Shown: positions 7,833-15,753 of the stretch, in pieces
Position numbering within the stretch: position 1 is the first letter of the stretch
How the letters are laid out: the number at the start of each line of letters is the position of its first letter
Assembly (NCBI GenBank): GCA_012517355.1
Contig: JAAYVD010000085.1
Location: forward strand, 1 to 36,032
Direction: 5' to 3'
Length of the DNA stretch: 36,032 nucleotides
Source: Candidatus Rifleibacteriota bacterium
GTDB lineage: Bacteria > Muiribacteriota > Ozemobacteria > Ozemobacterales > Ozemobacteraceae
Translations under genes and position numbers: made by a program
The notes under the pieces: generated by a model
What the model was told of the DNA's origin: nothing
What the model saw: only the letters and a program-made list of their open reading frames with translations
Databases searched by the model: none

Positions 7833-9683
7833 TCACCTGGGGATCCCCTCGAGGACCTTGAGGACGATCTGGGCGCGGCCGAAGGGCACGCTGATCTGCA
7901 CCCCCTCCACCAGGGGACGGACCTTGGCCAGAGCCTCCCGGGCGATGGCGATGCCTTCCTCGCGTTGCGCCTCGGTGGTCGGGGCGGCGCGCATGCGTTG
8001 CATGAGGGGTTCGGGCACGGAGGCGCCTGGCACCTCGTTGTTCATGAACTCGGCGTTCTTCAGGCTGGCCAGGGGCCAGATCCCGGCGATGACGGGGATC
8101 CGGACATGGGCGACGCGTTCGAGGAACCGTTCCAGCAGCGTGATGTCGAAAACCGGCTGGGTGATGGCAAATTCGGCGCCGGCATCGACCTTCCATTCGA
8201 AACGCCGGATCTCGGTCTCCAGGTCGATGGCCCCGGGGTTGACGCCGACCCCGAAGAAATACCCGGTGGGTTTGCCGATGGGGTTGCCGCCGAGGTCCCG
8301 GCCGTGGTTGAGGCGGTGGACGACGTTGGTCAGACCGATGGCGTCGATGTCGAAGACGGCGGTGGCCTCGGGATAATTGCCGACCTTGGGGGGGTCGCCG
8401 GTGATGCAGAGGATGTTGCGCAGGCCGATGGCGTAGGCCCCGAGCAGGTCGGACTGGATGCCGAGGATGTTGCGGTCGCGGCAGCAGTAATGCAGGATGG
8501 TCTCGATGCCGACCTGCTGCTCGATCAAAGTGGCCATCGCCATGGGGCTCAGGCGGGCGGAAGCGCGGGGGCCGTCGGGGATGTTGATGGCATCGATGCC
8601 GTGTTCCTTGAGGGCGCGGGCCGCCTCGATGACGTTGGCGGGGTCGCAGCCCTTGGGCGGGGTCAGTTCGGCGCAGACCACGAACCGTTTTTCCAGGATC
8701 TTGCGGGCCAGGTCCGATTTTTCCGCCTGGGCGACCACGGCGACGGCGGGAGCTGGTTGCTCGACGCGGGCGGGTTCGGCGGCGGGGAAGTGGAAGGTCT
8801 TGCGGCTGGGGGATTCCAGGGCCTTGATCTCCCGGACGACCCACTTGATGTGGTCGGGGGTGGTGCCGCAGCAGCCGCCAATGAGGCGGACCCCGCCCTG
8901 GATGAACCGCTTGGCATACTCGCCGAAGTACTCGGGGCTGCACAGGTAGATCATGCGGCCGTCGATCGAGCGCGGCATACCGGCGTTGGGTTGGACGATC
9001 AGATGCTTGCGGGTGAGTTTGCGCATGCGCTCGATGGCCTCGAACATGGCCTTGGGACCGACCGAGCAGTTCAGGCCGATGATGTCGGCGCCCCATTCGT
9101 CGAGCTTGGGGGTGAAATCATCGGGAGTGGTGCCGTAGAGGGCGCAGCCTTCCTCGTTGATGGTCATGGAAGCGATCACCGGCTTGTCGCAGAGCTTCTT
9201 GACGGCGCGGATTGCCTGGCGGATCTCGTTGATGTCGTAGAAGGTCTCGAGGATGAACCCGTCGACGCCCCCGGCCAGAAGGCCGGCGGCCTGTTCCGAG
9301 AAGGCGGCTTCCGCCTCCTCCACCGAGGTCTTGCCCCAGGGCTCGATCCGGATGCCCAGCGGGCCGATCGATCCGATGACGTAGGCCTTCCCGTCGGCCA
9401 CGTGCCGGGCGTTCTTGGCCCCCTGGAAATTGATGGTCTCGATCTTTTCGGCCAGACCGTGGGGGGTCAGTTTGAATCGGTTGGCCCCGAAGGTGTTGGT
9501 CTCCAGGACCATCGCCCCGGCGGCCAGGTATTCCTGGTGGATCTGCTGGACCAGGGTCGGGTTGGAGAGATTGAGTTCCTCGAACACCTGGTTGATGAAC
9601 ACGCCACGTGAATAGAGCATCGTCCCCATGGCGCCGTCGAAGGCCACGAGGTTCTCATCCACGAATTTCCGGAAGTCTTCCAT
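7833..9683 (-). CDS. Homocysteine S-methyltransferase / methylenetetrahydrofolate reductase fusion
   Basis: 616 residues, close to the B. subtilis YitJ class (about 612). ATG 9683 has AGAGAGG about 6 nt upstream and starts right at the conserved FRKFVDENLVAFDGAMGTML-like barrel; an open extension to 9986 is non-coding leader. Residues 1-300: homocysteine methyltransferase barrel with zinc cysteines GLNC (near 204) and GGCCGTTP (near 270). Residues about 325-616: FAD-dependent MTHFR, with FVVCAELTPPKG, NIPDGPRASAR, the TGDPP motif and FEWKVDAGAEFAITQPVFD. It reduces methylene-THF to methyl-THF and can methylate homocysteine. First gene of the operon with metH and the tungstate transporter. Confidence 0.93.
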   Translation of the reverse strand: MEDFRKFVDENLVAFDGAMGTMLYSRGVFINQVFEELNLSNPTLVQQIHQEYLAAGAMVLETNTFGANRFKLTPHGLAEKIETINFQGAKNARHVADGKAYVIGSIGPLGIRIEPWGKTSVEEAEAAFSEQAAGLLAGGVDGFILETFYDINEIRQAIRAVKKLCDKPVIASMTINEEGCALYGTTPDDFTPKLDEWGADIIGLNCSVGPKAMFEAIERMRKLTRKHLIVQPNAGMPRSIDGRMIYLCSPEYFGEYAKRFIQGGVRLIGGCCGTTPDHIKWVVREIKALESPSRKTFHFPAAEPARVEQPAPAVAVVAQAEKSDLARKILEKRFVVCAELTPPKGCDPANVIEAARALKEHGIDAINIPDGPRASARLSPMAMATLIEQQVGIETILHYCCRDRNILGIQSDLLGAYAIGLRNILCITGDPPKVGNYPEATAVFDIDAIGLTNVVHRLNHGRDLGGNPIGKPTGYFFGVGVNPGAIDLETEIRRFEWKVDAGAEFAITQPVFDITLLERFLERVAHVRIPVIAGIWPLASLKNAEFMNNEVPGASVPEPLMQRMRAAPTTEAQREEGIAIAREALAKVRPLVEGVQISVPFGRAQIVLKVLEGIPR

Positions 9684-9804
9684 GATCTGCCTCTCTTGTG
9701 CAGGTATCCCGCCCGGCTGCCCCGGACGGGAGGGCCCGTCCACCGGGATCCCGACAGGACGGACACCCCGCCCCGCATCCCGTCCCGGCTGAGCCACCGA
9801 AGTG
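9684..9804 (-). promoter_or_regulatory. Long structured mRNA leader of the methionine operon
   Basis: About 120 nt lie between the expected transcription start and the ATG at 9683. The leader starts with GCCAC-UUCG-GUGGC (9806-9793). It then has a long-range CCGGGA (9788-9783) / UCCCGG (9748-9743) pair and a strong hairpin GGACGGG-CCCU-CCCGUCC (9741-9724), about 40 nt before the ribosome binding site. I compared it by eye with SAM-I, SAM-II, SAH, THF and cobalamin riboswitch cores and none fits, so its role in regulation is unproven. Confidence 0.4.
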
Positions 9805-9810
9805 GCGATC

Positions 9811-9839
9811 ATGATGGGGCAAGGCCGCCGGTTTGTCAA
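9811..9839 (-). promoter_or_regulatory. Promoter of the MTHFR-metH-transporter operon
   Basis: On the minus strand TTGACA (9839-9834), 17 bp, then CATCAT (9816-9811). Expected start near 9804, exactly at the first leader hairpin. Confidence 0.6.
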
Positions 9840-10207
9840 GGCGGGCCCACCGCCCAGAGTCTTCGATGGAACCGGGAAAACCCGTGCCCATTCGGGCAGG
9901 GGAGGACACGGGGGTCCCCCCCTGCTGGTGGACGCCGGATTGCCAAAAGCCATTCCGCGGCACATCTGACCGTCCTGATCGCCCATCCTGCGCCCCCCGC
10001 TCCGGGCCCGCCACGATGCCCGTTCCGGGGCTCGCGGGCAACGCGGTGGACTCGAGGTCGGCAGGGTGGCCCATTTGCCGCCACGGAAGGAGAAGGGCCC
10101 TGTCCCCTTTCGTACACCGCAGGGGCCGGCCTTGCCTTTCCCGGCTCTGGGCCCCCTGGCGCTGCCGGCATGGCGTTTGGGGGCCGGGTATGGTATCTTC
10201 GGGAACC

Positions 10208-10909
10208 ATGCGGCCCGACCTCATCAATACCCTCTCGCTGGACCTTCCTGCGTTCATCGTAGGCATCGGGTTCCACGAGTTCTGTCACGCCTTCGCGGCC
10301 GACCGGATGGGCGACCCCACCCCGCGCGAGCAGGGACGGGTGACCCTCAACCCCATCGAGCACCTCGACCCGATCGGCACCATCCTGCCGCTCGGCCTGT
10401 CGCTGATCGGATCCCCCGTGGCATTCGGGTGGGGAAAACCGGTCATCGTCGACCCCTCGCGATTCCGCGACCCCGTGATGGGATACGGCGTGGTGGCCCT
10501 GGCCGGGCCGCTGGGGAACCTGCTGGTCTGCGTGCTGACCGGCCTGTTCATCGGGTTCTCGGCGCACAGCCCCACCCTGCTGGACGCCATGGGCAACCCC
10601 ACCGGCAATTTCCTGTACCGGCTGTTGTTCCAGATCTTCCGCATGAACCTCGGCCTGCTGCTGTTCAACCTGCTGCCCTTCCCCCCCCTCGACGGTTCCA
10701 AGGTGCTGATGTGGCTGGGCGGGCAACCGGTCCGGGATTTCATGGCCAAGATGCAGGAATACAGCCTGTTCATCCTGATGATCCTGCTGTCGACCAACCT
10801 CCTCGACTGGTTCATCACCCCGCTGTACATCCGCGCGACGATCCTGCTGACGGGAGAGATGGCCCGGTTCGTCCTCCGGCCCGACCAGTTCGTCGCGAAC
10901 TTCCTCTGA
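10208..10909 (+). CDS. Site-2-protease-like membrane metalloprotease (peptidase M50)
   Basis: 233 residues, mostly hydrophobic, with about five membrane segments. The zinc motif is H23-E-F-C-H27 in the first transmembrane helix. The second active-site segment NLLPFPPLDG carries D162, the usual third ligand. RVTLNPIEHLDPIGTILP between them is typical of the short M50 group related to Rv1733/SpoIVFB-type proteases. It would cut substrates within the membrane; the target is unknown. ATG 10208 is preferred by alignment of the N-terminus; ATG 10190 in the same frame is possible, and neither has a strong ribosome binding site. An MFS gene follows after 37 bp. Confidence 0.88.
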   Translation: MRPDLINTLSLDLPAFIVGIGFHEFCHAFAADRMGDPTPREQGRVTLNPIEHLDPIGTILPLGLSLIGSPVAFGWGKPVIVDPSRFRDPVMGYGVVALAGPLGNLLVCVLTGLFIGFSAHSPTLLDAMGNPTGNFLYRLLFQIFRMNLGLLLFNLLPFPPLDGSKVLMWLGGQPVRDFMAKMQEYSLFILMILLSTNLLDWFITPLYIRATILLTGEMARFVLRPDQFVANFL

Positions 10910-10946
10910 CCCCCGCCGCCAACGCGGCCGGGCGCCCCCTTCCGCC

Positions 10947-12221
10947 ATGAAGTCGACCTACCTGCTGATGGTGATGACCTTTTCCCCCGCCTTGCGGCGG
11001 ATGCTGGCCGCGCAATGCCTGGTGGGTCTCGGGGGAGGCATCTTCTCGGTGTTGTTCAACCTCTACCTGAAGTCGGGCGGATTCCAGGAGGACGCGATCG
11101 GCCGGCTGCTGGCGCTGCAGTCGCTGGCCGCCGCCCTGGCCTCGATCCCGATGGGGTGGGTGGCCGACCGGACCTCGCGCCGGACCGCCTACCTGATCGG
11201 GCTGTCGGCCATTTCCACCGGGTATTTCCTGGCCAGCCAGACGGTGGAGACGCTGCCGATCGTGCTCGCTTCCGTCATCGCCGGGTGCGGGAACGGGGCG
11301 ATGATGGTGGCGGTGCAACCGTTCCTGCAGGAGCACAGCCACCGCCGGCAACGCCCCTACCTGTTCAGCCTGAATTTCTCGCTGGTGCTGGCCATGAACA
11401 TCCTGTCGGGATTCCTGGCCGGCTGGCTGCCCGGGTTCTTCCGCGCTTCCGGCTGGGTGGGGCCGATCGACGAGCACCGCAGCCTGCAGCTGTCGCTGGT
11501 GGCCGGGGCGGGATTCATCTTCCTGGCGTTGCTGCCGGGGGGCCGGCTGTCGAAAGCGGCCGCGCGCACGGTCGCCGGCGGGACGGCGGAGCCGGCGGCC
11601 GGCACGACCGCCGAGGCCGCCCAGGCCTGGGCGCTGGTGGGCAGGTTCATGCTGACCTCGGCCCTGATCGGGGCGGGAGCGGGCATGATCGTGCCGTATT
11701 TCAACCTCTACTTCCGCGACTGGACCGGGGCCAGCATTGCCCAGATCGGCACCGTTTTCGCCCTCGGCCAGATGGGGACCGCCATCGGCGGCATCTCCTC
11801 GCCATGGTTGGCCCGGCGCGCCGGACTGGCCAACGGGGTGGTGCTGACCCAGGCGCTGTCGCTGCCGTTCATGGTGATCATGGCCTGGCGGCACGAGTTC
11901 TGGCTGTGCGCCGTGTGCTTCATCTTCCGGGGGGCGTTCATGAACATGAGTTCCCCGTTGCGGCAGGAGACCCTGATGTCGACCATCCCCGCCCGGTTCC
12001 GGGCGCGGGCTTCGGCGGCCGACGCCATGGCCTGGAACCTGGCCTGGGCCGGCTCGATGTTCGTCTCGGGGGGGATCATCCGCCAGTGGGGCTACGCCCC
12101 CTGCCTGGGGGTCACCTTCGCCTGCTACCTGGCCTCCAGCATCTTGTACTATGCATATTTTTCTGATACGTACAAACACGCTTCCGGCGGGGCGCCCGGC
12201 GCAGCCCGAACGGTTTCCTGA
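10947..12221 (+). CDS. Major facilitator superfamily transporter
   Basis: 424 residues with about 12 predicted membrane helices in two halves, separated by a polar loop near residue 200-220 (rich in A, T, G). The MFS motif between helices 2 and 3 is visible as GWVADRTSRRTAYLIG. The substrate is not indicated; the overall look is like multidrug or small-molecule efflux members. The ATG at 10947 has a poor ribosome binding site. It is probably read through from the M50 protease gene 37 bp upstream. Confidence 0.85.
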   Translation: MKSTYLLMVMTFSPALRRMLAAQCLVGLGGGIFSVLFNLYLKSGGFQEDAIGRLLALQSLAAALASIPMGWVADRTSRRTAYLIGLSAISTGYFLASQTVETLPIVLASVIAGCGNGAMMVAVQPFLQEHSHRRQRPYLFSLNFSLVLAMNILSGFLAGWLPGFFRASGWVGPIDEHRSLQLSLVAGAGFIFLALLPGGRLSKAAARTVAGGTAEPAAGTTAEAAQAWALVGRFMLTSALIGAGAGMIVPYFNLYFRDWTGASIAQIGTVFALGQMGTAIGGISSPWLARRAGLANGVVLTQALSLPFMVIMAWRHEFWLCAVCFIFRGAFMNMSSPLRQETLMSTIPARFRARASAADAMAWNLAWAGSMFVSGGIIRQWGYAPCLGVTFACYLASSILYYAYFSDTYKHASGGAPGAARTVS

Positions 12222-12242
12222 CCGTGAGCGGGACCGCCCCGT

Positions 12243-12315
12243 GGCGAGGCGCGAAATGCCCGTTTCGCGCCGCCATCCTGGTCGGCCAGGGGGCACTTCC
12301 GACATCGTGTCGGTC
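12243..12315. repeat. Dispersed hairpin repeat, copy 1
   Basis: It contains a perfect 9-bp inverted repeat GGCGCGAAA-TGCCCG-TTTCGCGCC (12248-12271). This is followed by a G-rich block and CTTCCGACATC, and then CGACA-TCG-TGTCG (12300-12312). The arrangement and much of the sequence recur at 12391 and at 31157. Confidence 0.6.
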
Positions 12316-12390
12316 GGGTGCTTCGCGCCGACGGCCGGCGAGCCAACGGGGAAGGGCCGGACCCGGATCGGGCGGCTCCCCCGCGATGAC

Positions 12391-12465
12391 CGAGGTGGGC
12401 GTTTCGCCCGCCCGCCGTGGCGGCCACCGGGGGCCTTCCGATCTCGTGCGGGTCGCCCCGGACGC
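12391..12465. repeat. Dispersed hairpin repeat, copy 2 (diverged)
   Basis: It shares the TTTCGC...CGCC...GGCCA...GGGGG..CTTCCGA.CTCGTG order with copy 1, but the first hairpin has shrunk to GGGCG-TTT-CGCCC (12397-12409). Confidence 0.45.
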
Positions 12466-12691
12466 GGACCTCAACGGGGGAATGGCCCGATGACCGCCGC
12501 GTCGGTCCTGGCGGCCCCGGACGGCCAGGTGATCCGGGTCTTTCTCGACCCCCTGGTCCGCAACGGCGGCCGCCCGACCCCGCCAGAGCGGGACGAACAG
12601 CCGGAGCGAGGATCACGGGCCCGGCCGCGGATCGCGGAGGCCAGCGCCACGAGGGGGACACCGGGGCCGGTCGCGGGGAAGACCCCGACGA

Positions 12692-13447
12692 TCAAGGCCC
12701 GGCGAAAACCCCGACGTTCGGCACCGCGGCCGATGTGCCCTCCCGGGTCACCTTCGCATCGCGGGGGTAGGCGGCCGCGATCGTGACGGTGACCTTGGAC
12801 GGGACGTGCCCGGGGACGGCATCGATGGTGATGGATTCCACGTTCTTGACCAGTTCCATGCGGAAGGAGACCGGGAGACTGGTGGGATCGACGGCCAGCC
12901 CGGTCGAGTAGTCGGGGCCGGTGGTCGCGTACGTGGTCGCCCGTTCTTCGTAGATGAGGGTTCCCTGGTCCGCCTTTTCGCGGCTCTTTTCAAGGCGCAG
13001 CAGCAGGAAGGTCAGGGAACCGACCCGGTTCTCGCCGGCGGCAAACCCCTGCTTCTCCGGGGAACAGCGGGCCATGGACAGAAGGATGCGGTCGGGAAGG
13101 CCGAGCAGGGTCTTGGCCGTCTTCTTCCCGATGCCGCCCGGAATCCGCACGTAGAAAGCCGCGGAATTGGGGCCCGGGGTGGTGGTGGTGCCGCCGGCAT
13201 CGACCAGTTTGGTGGGCAGCAGGGTCGATGGGTACGAGGTGGTCTGGATGGCCCGGGTAATGGCCAATTCGGCCTGCCGGAGGTCGGCCGCGGTGTACTG
13301 CAACCAGGCAGCCTTGCCCGCCACCCGCTGCCCGCCGAAGAAAAGGGAATAGCCCACGGTCAAAAAGACCCCGAGGATCAGGGTGACGATCAGGACTTCC
13401 ACGAGGGTGAAGCCTGTTCCCGGCGACCGGCGGCGGCACGGGATCAT
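12692..13447 (-). CDS. Minor pseudopilin, GspJ/PilW-like
   Basis: 251 residues. A short basic leader ends in a prepilin peptidase site: cleavage after G in GTG|FTLVEVL, with Glu at +5 of the mature protein and a hydrophobic helix to about residue 33. The following domain is long and beta-rich, as in J/W-type minor pilins, with a loop rich in T, G and P. It would be processed at the inner membrane and join the tip of a type II secretion pseudopilus or type IV pilus. Its ATG overlaps the stop of the K-like gene by 4 bp (ATGA), so translation is coupled. It is the last gene of a three-gene pseudopilin operon. Confidence 0.85.
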   Translation of the reverse strand: MIPCRRRSPGTGFTLVEVLIVTLILGVFLTVGYSLFFGGQRVAGKAAWLQYTAADLRQAELAITRAIQTTSYPSTLLPTKLVDAGGTTTTPGPNSAAFYVRIPGGIGKKTAKTLLGLPDRILLSMARCSPEKQGFAAGENRVGSLTFLLLRLEKSREKADQGTLIYEERATTYATTGPDYSTGLAVDPTSLPVSFRMELVKNVESITIDAVPGHVPSKVTVTIAAAYPRDAKVTREGTSAAVPNVGVFAGP

Positions 13448-14289
13448 CGGCGTTTCACCCGGAGGATCTTCTCCATCTGGTGGGAATAGGCTTGCCGGGT
13501 CACGGGATCCCAGATGGTGGCGACCACGGAGAAGTTCACGGCTTCCTCGTTGAGGCGGCGCTGCCCCGCCACCGACAGGACCCGCAACTTGGTGACCTCG
13601 TACATGGCGGCGTAGGGCGAATCGGCATGGATGGCGGCATCGAACAGATGGGCCGGAACGGTGGTGTTGGTGGCAATGGTCAGGGCCGGCTGGATGGTGT
13701 TGCGGTTGGACAGGTCATACCGGTATTTCCACAGGTACAGATCGGAATTGGGCACCCGGGTGCGGCTGTCCTCCTCCATCGGCCAGCCGTCGGTACCGAA
13801 CCAGTCGCTGGCATGCGACAGGAAATTGGCGGCATCGGCATCGGCGGGGTCGAGGGCCTGGAGCCGTGACCACTTGAGGACGTTGTCGGTCATGAGGGTT
13901 CCGGCGGTGAGGAAGCGGGGCCCGGGGTTGAAAGGGCCGGCCTTGTGCACGTAGGGCTCGGCGCTGGCATACTCGGCCCGCCGGATGGGGTCGAGATTGT
14001 CGTATTCGGTCTTGGTGAGCTCGGTGAAATCGAAGTAGGGGTTCTTGCCCTGGCTGTATTCGCTGGCGTCATACAACTCGGTGGGGAAAAACCGCACCTT
14101 CAGCTCGGCATGCTGGATGGCGCCGGCCGCCAGGAACTGGGCCTGCAGCTCCCGGATCGCCTTTCCCTGTTGGAACCGGTATTCCCGGCCGGTCTTGAAG
14201 AGGTAGAGGGCGCTGATCATCATCACCGAGGCCAGGACCAGGGCGATGATGAGGGCCATGCCGCGCCGGGTCGATCGGTTCGGTGTCAT
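13444..14289 (-). CDS. Minor pseudopilin, GspK/PilX-like
   Basis: 281 residues. The leader RRG|MALIIALVL has a prepilin cleavage glycine but no Glu at +5, as is typical of GspK/PilX members that cap the pilus. A hydrophobic helix to about residue 32 is followed by a soluble domain. ATG 14289 overlaps the I-like gene by 4 bp and its stop overlaps the J-like gene, so all three are coupled. An apparent longer frame to 15498 is a shadow of the upstream gene and promoter region. The trio I-J-K forms the pseudopilus tip in known type II systems. No GspD, E, F or G gene is in the window. Confidence 0.82.
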   Translation of the reverse strand: MTPNRSTRRGMALIIALVLASVMMISALYLFKTGREYRFQQGKAIRELQAQFLAAGAIQHAELKVRFFPTELYDASEYSQGKNPYFDFTELTKTEYDNLDPIRRAEYASAEPYVHKAGPFNPGPRFLTAGTLMTDNVLKWSRLQALDPADADAANFLSHASDWFGTDGWPMEEDSRTRVPNSDLYLWKYRYDLSNRNTIQPALTIATNTTVPAHLFDAAIHADSPYAAMYEVTKLRVLSVAGQRRLNEEAVNFSVVATIWDPVTRQAYSHQMEKILRVKRR

Positions 14290-15149
14290 TGCAGGTTCGC
14301 CTTGTAGGTGATGACGTGGATCCGCTGGGGGCGGCCGGCGGAGGTGGTAGGCCGGCTGTATTCCTTCATCGCGAGGTTCCAGCGGATCTGCAGCAGGAGC
14401 CGTTGCATCAGGCAGAACCGGCCATCGGCGTCGGCCTGCACCACCTGCCGCTGGTCGACCCGGACCCGCGTTCCGGTGCGGAAATCGTGCTCCGGACCCC
14501 AGAGAGTGGTGTTGGCCGGCCCAGCCAGATAGCGATAGGGCGGGATCACCGCGCCGGGGTTGGTCGGTCCGCCGGTCTGGTAGATGGAAGGCTGGTTGTG
14601 GGTGACCTCGGTCACCGTGGCCTCCGCGGTCATCGTCGCCCAGCCGGGCTGGTCTTCGGGAGTCGGGTTGCGGAAAAAGGAGAAGTAGAACTCCCCCTCG
14701 GTGAAGTTGGGGGTGGTGTCTTCGATCGGTTCGGACCGCAGGTAGATGTGGTAATGGATGCCCCGCGGGTCGGTGGCGATCCCCTCGCAGGCATACCCGC
14801 CCCCCGCCTTCGCCCCGTTCGGGAACAGGAGGAGGGCCAGGGAGGCCGCCTGCGGCCCCACGAGGATGGCCGGGTTCCCGGCCCGCAGGTTGGAAAAAGG
14901 CACTTCGTCCAGCAGGGTGTTGAGCACCAACCGCGCCCGGTCGATGGCGAACGCCTGGCTGACCAGCGTGTCGGTGTCTTTCACGTCCTGGGTCAGCAAC
15001 CCGAAGATGGGAATGAGGGCCGAGGCCAGGACGAACATGGCCAGGACCACCTCGGGAAGGGTGATGCCGCAGTTTCCCGGTTTCACGACGCGGGGTGAAT
15101 AGAGCCCGGGACGGGCGTTCCTGCCCACCCCTGCCTGGATCTCCAACAT
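14286..15149 (-). CDS. Minor pseudopilin, GspI/PilV-like
   Basis: 287 residues. ATG 15149 gives a rather long leader (about 28 residues) ending in CG|ITLPEVVLAMFVL: cleavage glycine, Glu at +5, and a hydrophobic helix. The mature domain is large for an I-type protein (usual about 100-150) and contains aromatic, beta-like segments. AGGG lies 3 nt and AGGA about 12 nt before the start. First gene of the pseudopilin operon, with a good promoter at 15264-15292 on the same strand. The subtype name rests on gene order and N-terminus only. Confidence 0.8.
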   Translation of the reverse strand: MLEIQAGVGRNARPGLYSPRVVKPGNCGITLPEVVLAMFVLASALIPIFGLLTQDVKDTDTLVSQAFAIDRARLVLNTLLDEVPFSNLRAGNPAILVGPQAASLALLLFPNGAKAGGGYACEGIATDPRGIHYHIYLRSEPIEDTTPNFTEGEFYFSFFRNPTPEDQPGWATMTAEATVTEVTHNQPSIYQTGGPTNPGAVIPPYRYLAGPANTTLWGPEHDFRTGTRVRVDQRQVVQADADGRFCLMQRLLLQIRWNLAMKEYSRPTTSAGRPQRIHVITYKANLQ

Positions 15150-15263
15150 GTTCCCTACTTCCTGTCGTGCTGGGGACGACACCACGGTCGCGTGGGCCCC
15201 GAAATTCCGGGAGACTGACAAGTCGCGGCCGCCCCGGCCAGCCCCCATTCGAAGCCTGTCTTG

Positions 15264-15292
15264 ATTTTAGGTGAGAGCGGCGGAAAATGCAA
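15264..15292 (-). promoter_or_regulatory. Promoter of the pseudopilin operon
   Basis: On the minus strand TTGCAT (15292-15287), 17 bp, TAAAAT (15269-15264). It predicts a start near 15257 and a leader of about 108 nt to the ATG at 15149. Confidence 0.65.
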
Positions 15293-15660
15293 CGGAAACC
15301 GGCGAAAATCCCCTTCGGCAGGCCTGTGCCCGGCCTCGGTTCCAGAACATCACTCCGGCCGCCCCGGTGTTCCCCATCCCCTTGCCATTTCGAGAGCCAT
15401 CCTACAGGATTCATGCCTGTTTGCTTCACCCCTGACCTCAAGCACGATTCCCGTCCGGCGGAAAAATTCCTGTCTTCCGGTAAAAAAAACTGACGCAAGG
15501 CCCCGGTGGAACCTGGAATGGACAGCAGGTCCGACCGTTGCCCGGCCCCACCGTCGTCATGGCATCCCTGCGGGAGTAGTCAATCCAGAGCTTTCGCAGC
15601 GACGCCTCCCCGATCAAGGCCACCAGCGATGGCCAAATTTCCGGAACTTGCACAGGACCC
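15293..15660. other. Divergent control region
   Basis: About 370 bp between the pseudopilin promoter and the sigma-54 promoter. No credible gene is seen on either strand. The spacing upstream of a -24/-12 promoter is where an enhancer-binding activator would bind, but I could not identify a clear repeated binding site. Confidence 0.5.
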
Positions 15661-15681
15661 TGGCACCCTCCTTGCTACAAT
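15661..15681 (+). promoter_or_regulatory. Sigma-54 (-24/-12) promoter overlapping an extended -10 box
   Basis: TGGCAC (15661-15666), 5 bp, TTGCT (15672-15676): the invariant GG (15662-15663) and GC (15674-15675) are 12 bp apart, as in the RpoN consensus. The same bases carry TGC-TACAAT (15673-15681), an extended -10 for sigma-70. Both predict transcription starting near 15687. It drives the exported-protein genes to the right. Confidence 0.55.
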
Positions 15682-15753
15682 AAAGGGGGGGGTACAGAAA
15701 GAGAAATGAGTAGTCTTGCCAGACTCTCCAGCCAACGCCGCTCAGGAGGCGGC

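Larger units (their letters stand above)
9684..10207. other. Intergenic region between divergent genes
   Basis: 524 bp without a supportable gene. The left fifth is the methionine-operon leader and promoter. The stretch 9850-10200 is GC-rich with open frames in several phases, but none has family-like composition or a ribosome binding site. I see no tRNA or other RNA gene. Confidence 0.6.
12222..12691. other. Intergenic region with two copies of a hairpin repeat
   Basis: 470 bp between the stop of the MFS gene and the stop of the convergent pseudopilin gene. It contains repeat copies at 12243-12315 and 12391-12465. The rest is GC-rich sequence without a credible gene, and no clear terminator is seen. 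Confidence 0.55.

Noticed and set aside
7467-9611. Plus-strand open frame of about 714 codons
   Set aside because: It lies antisense to metH and the MTHFR fusion, both of which have complete conserved motifs.
9684-9804. SAM, SAH, THF or cobalamin riboswitch upstream of the MTHFR-metH operon
   Set aside because: The conserved core sequences of these classes are not present; it is kept only as an unassigned structured leader.
9833-10207. N-terminal extension of the M50 protease
   Set aside because: It would place 125 low-complexity residues before the first membrane helix, overlaps the divergent promoter and has no binding site.
12222-12691. Possible small genes between the MFS and pseudopilin genes
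   Set aside because: Frames on both strands are R/G/P-rich without motifs or binding sites, and the region is explained by repeats.
14290-15498. N-terminal extension of the K-like pseudopilin
   Set aside because: The prepilin leader must be near the N-terminus; the extension overlaps the I-like gene and the operon promoter.
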